Shown here: one piece after another, positions 56,315 to 64,000 of the stretch
Layout: each line of letters starts with the position of its first letter
Numbering within the stretch: position 1 is the stretch's first letter
NCBI GenBank assembly: GCA_963682025.1
Contig: OY821519.1
Coordinates: 146,610,312-146,674,311, forward strand
Reading direction: 5' to 3'
DNA length: 64,000 bases
Source of the DNA: Cordilura impudica
Taxonomy: Eukaryota; Arthropoda; Insecta; Diptera; Scathophagidae
Translations under genes and position numbers: made by a program
The notes under the pieces: generated by a model
Databases searched by the model: none
The model's input: the letters and a program-made list of their open reading frames with translations, nothing else
What the model was told of the DNA's origin: nothing

Positions 56315-58299
56315 CTACGAGTACAAGTTTATATATTACAAAAAAAAAAACGTAATAAGAATATGAAGAAAAATACCAATAAAAACAAAGACGAAAAAAT
56401 GTATATAAAAACTCTTAATATTATATTAGTATGAGTTTAATGTATAGGCAGTAGTAGGTAAAAATAGTAGGTTTTATCTCTTCTTACTCAATAAGTCATT
56501 ATCTACTCTTATATTCCTTAAAGTTGTGAATGTGTCGCAGTGCTGCCAGTTCAGCGGTTTTCAGATAGATTCAGTGTTTATTCTAGTTTAGTTTTTAAGG
56601 CGGTAAGACTTGTTATATTTTTTAGGGATTTTAAAAAATTTTTAAGAATTTCTTTTACGTTTTAATATTTTACAAACTACTAAAAGCCTGGTAGTTTGTG
56701 AATTTGTATGTGATGCTAGCACATAGTTACAAAGTTAGTAATTCAGAAACATATCTGAAATCAAGGGTTAGAGTACTTTGAGATGCCGCAACGAAGCAAA
56801 AAACCTGTTTTCTAAAAAGTATACCACGACAGGAGTTTTATTATATTTTGTGGGCAAGTTTTTAAGAGATTTCAATTTTCAAAAATCACAATATGCAATA
56901 TTCAACAACTCTTTCTTTTTGGAGAAAACGCATAAAAATTAAAAAAAAATGCAGTCAACATTTTTCAATATTTTCAAAGTAAAGTTTTTTCGCAAACTTT
57001 TGGAAAATGTAGTTGTTTTTCGAAATGTTTTCGGCTGAAAAAACTTAAAAAAACATATTATTTTCTTTTTAATTGCATTAATCTTGGGGTTTTTTAAGCA
57101 GAAGAAAAAAGCAAATGGCAACACTGATGTGTCCTCTTAATTACACTTTTCGCTCAATGAGCGAAATGTTTCATTATCTCTCTCTCTCTCTCTGTTTCTC
57201 ATTTGTTTTTGCGATTTGTTTACAAGTGTTAGTTCTTGATTATTTTCGTTTCGTTTATTAGATTCTTTAGTTAGTGGGGGTTTGTTTTCTTGTTCTTACC
57301 TAAGCTCTCGCGAGCTTTTTGCAACCCATGTGACTTGCTTTTTGTATAAAGCTTTTATAATTTACAATAATCACAAAGTTAAAAATGAGCATGCAGTAAA
57401 TGTTTTTTGAAGGTTTGAACATCTTAACACCGGTATGCTTAATTATTTGCACCACATCAGTAGCGTAGAATATGTATGTAGGTTTACTAAAAAAGCAAGG
57501 CTGAATATAGTTAAATTTATCAGGTACACAAGTTAAAAAATAGTTATTGAAACTCCAGCGCAGGTTGCATTTCTACTTAATCGTCGATACAAAAGATAAC
57601 AAGTTTCGAGTTTCCGTGTAACACTCAAATACTCCATTCCCCGTTTATAAAAACAACACGATCTTTGTGTTTAATAAATAAAACCCTATACACTAAACAA
57701 ACAACCTCAAAAGTTACTTTTTAATAATTAGTGAATATTTGCAACACAATGCAGTAGTAAAAGTATGCAAAACAAGTAAACTAAGGTAACTTCGATTTTT
57801 CTAAAGGTGTTCGGAAGTGATTGAGAAAGAATAAATTAAGTTAAAAAAAACACTCAAAAATTAACATTTTGCTTTTAAACTACATATGTATAACAATACG
57901 TATGCCAGACTGTGGCCAGGCTATCATATGGTCCTTGATAAGCCATATAGTGGTTTATAGCTGTTTCCATTATATCGTCGTTAGAGAAAATTTCAACGAC
58001 AAATATCGGCGTTAAAGATTAATTTTTGTTGCTGGCTGTATGTATCTCGGTTATATCGTCTTGCAAGTGCAGTTACTGTAACAACTCAAAATGTTACTGT
58101 TTTCTGAAAACTGCTCTATTGGGCTAGAAGAACAAAAAATAAAGGTCAGCTAGTTCAATACGATAATATTTAGAGATGTTAAATTTAAAATCTGTTTACA
58201 TAGAAGACAGGATTAATTCATCACAAAAAAGGCATTATTTTGTGTTTTAACTTATATTGATGTAATACATTAACCACTCAAAGCTCTAAAATTACTGGT
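56315..58299. other. Region upstream of the first Prps coding exon
   Basis: Expected to hold 5' untranslated exons or the promoter. A (TC)n tract lies at 57176-57194 and a short CTCGCGAGC palindrome at 57306. I could not place a transcription start. No transposon was recognised here, in contrast to the regions on both sides. Confidence 0.4.
57176..57194. promoter_or_regulatory. (TC)n / GAGA tract, candidate promoter-proximal element
   Basis: On the minus (Prps) strand this reads as a GAGAGAGA run about 0.9 kb upstream of the first coding exon. GAGA-factor tracts are common near fly promoters; nothing else supports a regulatory role. Confidence 0.25.
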
Positions 58300-59375
58300 T
58301 ATAATATTTAACAGCTGCATCAAACTGGACTATTTACCAAACCATTTCAAAAATGCTAAGGTTATAGCCATAAACAAACCTAGTAATTCAAAAAATAATC
58401 CAAACAGCTACAGACCTATTAGTCTATTAAGTAACTTAGGTAAAATATTTGAAAAATACTACATTCTCGTCTTAGTGAATTTTTAACGACCAATTCTATT
58501 GTTGCTAAAGAACAATTTGGATTTAAAAAAGGGCATAGCACTACTCACCAAATGAACAGAATTAAAAATCAAATAATCACCAATGAAAACCATAAACGTT
58601 CAACGGGTCTAATATTGTTAGATATTGAAAAAGCGTTTGACACCGTTTGGCATAATGGCCTAGTATTTAAACTTCTTGATGCAAATATACCAAAATATTT
58701 ATGCAAACTTATTTCAGATTTCATTCATGGCAGAAGCTTTAAAGTTGCGATTAATAATGAAACATCGTCTCCAAAAACCATTGCCACAGGGTTACCTCAA
58801 GGATCAGTCTTGTCGCCATTGTTTTACTGATATATACATCCGATTTCAAAGTCCCGAAATATATGAAAATTGCTTATTACGCTGATGATACTGCGTTAGT
58901 TTCTTCAAACAAACTTACAAGTGCACTCCTGAACAAAATGAAAAAGAGACTTGTAAATTGCAGTAAATATTTTCACAAATGGAAAATCAAAATTAATCCA
59001 AACAAGACCCAAGCTATAATTTTTCCATTCAACAAATCTCCCAAAAGACTTAACGATGTCAAATATCTCGAAGTTGTCTTGGACAAAAATCTAACTTTTA
59101 AACAACATACTATGGCTACGTACCAAAAGGCTATAAAATCATTTAAAGCATTATGGCCACTACTATATAGAAGGTCATTTCTAAACCCCAAAAACAAAAA
59201 TCTACTCTTCAATGTTAGAAGGCTAATATTAACATACGCGTGTCCTGTTTGGAGTGACGCTGCCAACTGCCACCTAAAACGCTGACAAATTATACAAAAC
59301 ACATGTCTTAAAATGATAAATAAAAAGCCCTGGAGGAATCTTCTTCATGAAGAAACAGGTTATGAAAAATTATAG
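58300..59375 (+). pseudogene. Third non-LTR reverse transcriptase relic (Jockey-like)
   Basis: RT blocks in order, over several frames: DYLPNHFKNAKVIAINKPSN, NSYRPISLLSNLGKIFEK, STGLILLDIEKAFDTVWHNG (motif A), ATGLPQGSVLSPLFY (motif B, then a stop), IAYYADDTALVSS (motif C, YADD), FHKWKIKINPNKTQAI, LNDVKYLEVVLDKNLTFKQH and LILTYACPVWSDAA. The tail reads IIQNTCLKMINKKPWRN. The endonuclease and ORF1 are missing: 5'-truncated. It lies upstream of Prps, not inside the large intron. Confidence 0.88.
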
Positions 59376-60410
59376 ATTTATAACAAGGATTAATTAATTA
59401 CTTTGCCTAAGTTGAAAATTCCTTACCCACTGATAAGAGAATGTAGAGAAATAACGTAAAATTAAAAAAGAAATCACCAAATTGAAAATTATATGCTTAT
59501 AGAGGTCTATTATTTCTAATAAACCTCCTATAAGCATATACATAAATATTTTCAGATAGTATTTGAATTTTTTCCTCCCATTTTCCTTTAAAAATCATTA
59601 AAAAATAAAATAAAAAGTATTTAATATCTTATGATCCTATATATTATTTGTTGGAATATCTATATGTAAAGATAAGATCTCATATGTAAATGTCAAATTT
59701 GTTAAAATATGTAAATAAAAGAAGAATATCTAATTGAAAATTGAATGTAATACATAAAAATCAATACTTTAAAGAATGGTAATTATTTTACAATGTTTAT
59801 ACAAAACGATAAAAGTTTAAACCGTAATATTTCAAAACTATCTAATTTGAGTTGTTATAGTATTGCACTGGCAAGACGATATGTTTGTTACATCCATAAA
59901 TCAACAGTCCAAAACAAAAAAACTGTATAAGTTCAGCTTTAGTCAGAAGCTGCTTCCCGATATTCACTTAAGTCGATCTAAAGACAGCCAAATTTTATTT
60001 GTTACATGTAAATCAAAAATATAACTCATTAAACTCCGAATAGCCAGTATGTGAAATTTTAAGTAAAATGTATATAAGCAGTCTAAAAATCAACATAGTT
60101 TCCGAGATATGACAATCAGAAAACTTATAAACTAACGAATAAAAAACAAAATATATTATATATTGGAATATTTTAAAAATCATTAAAGAAATGAAATAAG
60201 TATGATTCTCTCGCCTGTGTACGTATTCCAGTCACAGGGTCTGTAAGTATAACGGTCCTGTGCCGCATTATTGTTGGATCGATGTTTAGATAACCTCGCC
60301 ACAAAACAGAATGCACCCCGGACCTGTTTAAAACGGCCTTGTATATTATTGCCAATAAAGTCATTGTCTACCTATTCGTTACATCACACATACATATAAC
60401 CTTTATACTA
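59376..60410. other. Mostly unassigned; weak HINE-A remnant at ~59880-60010
   Basis: GAAGCTGCTTCCCGATATTC resembles the AGAGCTGCTTCCCGATCTTC block of HINE-A (44697-44716), in the minus-type orientation of that family. The rest is AT-rich without recognised features. Confidence 0.4.
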
Positions 60411-61113
60411 CATGGAGTGAAAACTTTGTGGCCTAATTAATTTTATTCTTCAACGTAATCTCCGTTAAGTGAAATGCACTGCTTCCAACGATCCTCTAAC
60501 ATCTTGATACCCTCGAAAAAATACGATTTGTCAAACTCTTCAAAATAGGCTTCCGTCTCTGATATGACTTATTAATTTGTGGAAAATCTCTTTCACTGGA
60601 GCTGTTTTCAAATAATAATCGCTGGAGGCCAGATCAGGAGAATACGCGGGATGGGGAAGCAGTTCGTAATATAGACTTCAATTTTTCTGAAGCCAAAGCA
60701 GATTAATGCGTCGGTGCATTGTCATGATGGTACAAGGTTTTTTTCTTATTTTAATGGTGTCTTTTTTTAATTTCTTCATCTGTCAAATAACTAAACACAG
60801 TACTTGGCAGTTATTGTTTTTCCATTCACCAAGTAATCAATAAATATTATACCACGTTCATCCTAAAAACACTTCTCATCCATCGTTATAAATCGACGTA
60901 AAAATTCAGTTGAATTTACTTCAAATATACTTTGAAACGTGGTCATGTTTCAGTTTTTGTTCAGTTGTTAAAAATCACGGCACCCATCGAGCAGAAAGCT
61001 TTTTCATATTTAAATGATCATGTTATATATGCCGAACTAGTTCTGTTTATATCTTTTTTTTTCTAATTAATGAAATATCATGCAATTTTGACACAATTTG
61101 TCTAACAGTTGGC
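60411..61113 (-). pseudogene. mariner transposase relic
   Basis: The minus strand, across frameshifts, gives NMKKLSARWVP and LTTEQKLKHDHVSKY, FITMDEK (first Asp region), GIIFIDYLVNGKTITAKYC, then HHDNA-like remnants, YELLPHPAYSPDLASSDYY, and ISETEAYFEEFDKSYFFEGI, KMLEDRWKQCISLNGDYVEE. This is a mariner of a different subgroup from that at 7078-13925. The C-terminus lies against 60411 with GAAAACTTTGTGGCCTAATT as a possible terminal repeat. Many stops; inactive. Confidence 0.82.
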
Positions 61114-61356
61114 CCTACTGAATAAACAGAAAAAAATTGGCACTTGTCGCGCCATACTTATGCCATCTAGTATATAACCAAAGCAATAGAAAAACTTCTT
61201 GAAGTCGCGATTCGCAAGAAAAAGTTACAGGCATCTGAAATTCATAAATGAGAGGTAGCTGAAATTGAAATGTTGAACTGATCCGAATCGTCTTCCTTTT
61301 ATTATGACTTAAATATCGAAGCTGGTTTAGATAGATTTTAATGATTAAAAGCGAAA

Positions 61357-61680
61357 ATGTTTACAAGCTTACAAAAAGAATATAAACCAGTAGACATTGA
61401 AAAATCTAAATTAAAAGAAGAGTTTGTAAAACAATTAAACGGAATAGAAAATTATTTTCGTTCATCAAAATTGAATGTGGAAGAAGCAATCACTGTTTAT
61501 CCAGAAATTATTCATGATGCAGCTAGAATTGTGACTGCCATGCCTTCGACACAAGTGAACGTTGAAAGATTATTCTCAGCTTTGAAAATTTTTAAATCAG
61601 ACTAAGAGCATCGGTAAAAAAGGATTTGGCTGAAGCAATTATTTTTCTTATAAAAAATCGATTTTTTTTTATTTTTTGTG
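61357..61680 (+). pseudogene. hAT transposase C-terminal relic
   Basis: The plus strand reads LNVEEAITVYPEIIHDAARI, VTAMPSTQVNVERLFSALKI, FKSD, then a stop; shifting one base at 61603 gives RASVKKDLAEAIIFLIKNRF. MPxxxxxVERLFSALKxIxSDxRAxMKxDLxEAIxFL is the hAT dimerisation block. The upstream catalytic core is absent. Repeat C (61850-62185) follows and may be the 3' end of this element. Confidence 0.8.
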
Positions 61681-61849
61681 TTTATTTAAATGAATATGTA
61701 TATTTTTTTTAAAAATTTTTTGCTTATTTATTTAAAAATAAATAACATTTGAAGTTGAATTATAGTTTATTTTTTTATTAACAAAATTTGAAGTTTATTT
61801 TCATTACTTGTATTTATACATAATATCTATAACATTAATAGGGAAGGCG

Positions 61850-62185
61850 ATTTCTTGTGACCGATGTTTTGTTCTACCGTTTTATCCCGATTTTTACCAA
61901 ACGTATATTATTTGAAAGGTATTTGTTTTTAGCCGTTTTGCAGATTTACAGATTTTTAAATTTTTTCCTTTATTTTGAGTAAATTGCATTTAAAGTTGCT
62001 ACTAACACATACATAAAATTACACATATGCTATGTGTGTTTTATTAAATTTGTTAATGTATTTGTTATCTTCATTCACAATAATAATAAACCACAAAAGT
62101 GTTGGTTTGTGAATTAGCTAAGTTGAAAAAAGCTTCCTAGAAACTGCACTCGAATTTCGAGCGCTGGAATCTGCTGGTTTTTATA
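61850..62185 (+). repeat. Interspersed repeat C, copy 2
   Basis: From TTCTTGTGACCGATGTTTTG through AAAGTTGCTACTAACACATA to CTGCACTCGAATTTCGAGCG. It matches 23926-24250 in inverse and 62440-62740 directly. Confidence 0.75.
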
Positions 62186-62439
62186 AATATGCAAACTATA
62201 AATATATTGTGGAATTCCTGTTATATTAAAGAGTCGGAGTCGCTAGCTTTGATCATCGAATCCGCAGCCCTGATATATACATGCGAGTATAAAAAAATAT
62301 TATCGGACGACTTGGACTATGTAGTATATACTTTATACCAAGCAAAATTAACTTCGTTTATTTATAGTTTGATATTTCTGAACCCTTTAATCTTTTGCTA
62401 GATCTTGCTAGAAAATTTATCCATACACTTGCAGATGAC

Positions 62440-62740
62440 AAAAAATTTATCATTTGAAAGGTATTTCTTTTTAGCTGTTACCCAGACTCACAGATTTTCA
62501 TCGTCTGGAATATTTTTTTGCAGTTATGATAGATTAAAGTTGCTACTAACACATGCATAAAATTATACAATGCTATGTGTGTGTTTATTAAATTTGTTAA
62601 TGTGTTTGTGTTAATGTGTTGAGTTTGTTTTCTTCATTTAAAGTTGAATTGTGAAGCATACCTTTAGGGTCTTTATTAAATGAAAAAATTAAGTTTCCTA
62701 GAATTTGCACTCGAATTTCGAGTGCTGGAATCTGCTAGTT
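62440..62740 (+). repeat. Interspersed repeat C, copy 3
   Basis: Shares ATTTGAAAGGTATTTCTTTT, AAAGTTGCTACTAACACATG, GCATACCTTTAGGGTC and the palindromic end GCACTCGAATTTCGAGTGC with copy 2, about 590 bp downstream in the same orientation. Confidence 0.75.
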
Positions 62741-63449
62741 ATAATAAAAACTTTAAAAAAATATTTCGTATCAAGAAAGTATTCGTATATTTACAATTCC
62801 AATTACGATTTCATTTTTGTAGAAGACAAACTTATTTGTATAATGTCGATTTCACTTCATTATATTTCTTTCGGAAACTAATTTTGAGCTGAGTCTCAAA
62901 ATCAAAGAAAGAAATCAAAGATAAAAATTATAGGAAAGCTTGAAATGAGAATAAGTCTTTTAGTGAAATAGCTCGGGTCATAGCCAGAAGCCGCGCCTCA
63001 GTGCAGTACGTCGTTAAATTTTGTCAAAACTTTTACTGGTCGCCCCTCCAAACTAACTGGGCGCGAAAAGCTAACTATTTTGGCGTCAGTAAAACATAAT
63101 GCCAGTCTCGTGGTAGTGTAGTGTCTTAGTCTGCATCTTAGTCTCTCTAAAAATCGAAAACTGCTTGACCGATTTACAAAGCAATACATGAGTTGGAAAA
63201 GTCTACTTTCACTGATAAATTTAAAAAACATTGAGAAACATCTACGCATATGCGGTTTACGCACACTTTTGTGATAGTGTGTTTTTCCCCTTTAAAATGT
63301 GTGAATTCATAATGGAATTTATTTTTATTTCTTTTTATGCCAGGTGCGGTAACTGAAAATAAGGTTAGCGCTATGAATTATTACGCGTATCAATTATTTG
63401 TTCGAAAAAATGAATACACATTTTGCATGTATGTGGGAACGCAAGGTGG
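62741..63449. other. Unassigned sequence
   Basis: No coding or terminal repeat blocks recognised. The minus-strand frame at 62998-63264 has no family features. Confidence 0.4.
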
Positions 63450-63715
63450 TATGAATATGGGCCCCAGGAAAATGGGCCCCAAAAAAAAAAATGAAAATGA
63501 GCCCCAAAAAAATGTATGGAAAACAACAACACGAAATTTTGGGGCCTGTTTTCCCATTTTGGGGTCGTTTTTCATTTCTTCATGTGGGGTGCATTTTCGT
63601 AATGAAAATGGACCCCAAACAAGAAAATGAAAAAGGGCCCCAAATAATTTTTGGGGCCCAATATCATATATTGGTGGGGCCTTACTTCATATTTTGGGGT
63701 TCATTTTCATTTTTT
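63450..63715. repeat. GGGGCC-rich inverted repeat cluster
   Basis: At least nine GGGCCC or GGGGC/GCCCC cores, nearly all beside A- or T-runs (AATGGGCCCCAAAA, TTTTGGGGCCCA), occur within 265 bp. AATGAAAATGAGCCCCAAAA at 63489 pairs with the complement of the right end, AATGAAAATGAACCCCAAAA (from 63712). The unit forms nested hairpins and ends in a T-run. The GC-rich cores contrast sharply with the surroundings. Confidence 0.75.
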
Positions 63716-64000
63716 TTTTTTTTTTAATAAACTTTTATAAACTTCCATGATGTAAAAAAATCGAATATTTTCTTTTTTAAATTCAGTTTTATTTAGTAAC
63801 GTTAGTATTTATTATTATTCATTTATCAAATTCAGTTTCATATTTTCAAATGTATATGTACATATGTATTTAAGAATATATCTGAAGTGTATCTTCAACC
63901 TTTGCACGGCAGTAGGGACAAATTTCTTCAATATAATTTTAGTGAGCCGGACTACTTTTTTACGGTGGCGTGATATAACGTCTAAGGACATAATGTCTAT
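63716..64000. other. Window end, nothing recognised
   Basis: AT-rich sequence with no supported feature. Confidence 0.4.

Noticed and set aside
62998..63264. Minus-strand frame of 88 codons
   Set aside because: No motif or codon pattern to support a gene.

Overview
This window looks like one stretch of a large, AT-rich, transposon-loaded genome of a higher fly (Diptera, Brachycera; a calyptrate would fit). The evidence is a spliced animal-type host gene, GT-AG introns, non-LTR and Penelope retroelements, mariner, Tc1, hAT and Harbinger transposons, and interspersed elements whose ends resemble the DINE-1/Helentron-associated elements (HINEs) of Drosophila. The species cannot be named from the sequence alone.

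Host gene. The only host gene I can support is on the minus strand: ribose-phosphate pyrophosphokinase (PRPP synthetase, Prps). Its first coding exon lies at 56092-56314, the next at 5862-6045, and a 60-nt exon at 5473-5532. The split codon and reading frame join exactly across the first two, so 6046-56091 is a single intron of about 50 kb. Nearly everything else described here is transposon sequence inside that intron, in the following intron (1-5472), or upstream of the gene (56315-64000). The exons after 5473 lie outside the window.

Layout, left to right. 1-5472: a HINE-A copy, a Tc1 relic, an internally deleted mariner and a hammerhead-like ribozyme motif. 7078-16000: a mariner split by a Jockey-type LINE, which is itself split in reverse transcriptase motif B by a Penelope-like element with 77-bp inverted arms and a hammerhead motif; a second LINE follows on the minus strand. 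16867-19511: a PIF/Harbinger element with terminal repeats, an open spliced transposase gene and a Myb/SANT-like partner gene. 20373-34609: a set of nested elements (hAT shell, HINE-B copies, Harbinger-like shell, MITEs). 36514-38408: a Tc1 holding a HINE-A. 39497-41121 and 48243-51885: two members of one orphan transposase-like family, the second with long inverted repeats and a TTAA target duplication. 42024-43797: a relic resembling RAG1/Transib-type transposases. 43996-47980: HINE-B with nested HINE-A, a MITE and a deleted Tc1. 52199-53305: a hAT relic with 8-bp duplication. 58300-59375 LINE relic, 60411-61113 mariner relic, 61357-62740 hAT relic and repeats, and 63450-63715 a GGGGCC-rich inverted repeat cluster.

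How it fits together. Insertions can be ordered from nesting: mariner < LINE < Penelope; Tc1 < HINE-A; HINE-B < HINE-A; HINE-B < TTAA element. The strongest candidates for something undescribed are the TTAA element with its zinc-finger plus acidic-motif protein, the RAG1-like relic, and the two hammerhead motifs that share the same extra purine. No computation was run: all calls come from reading the sequence and remembered family features.
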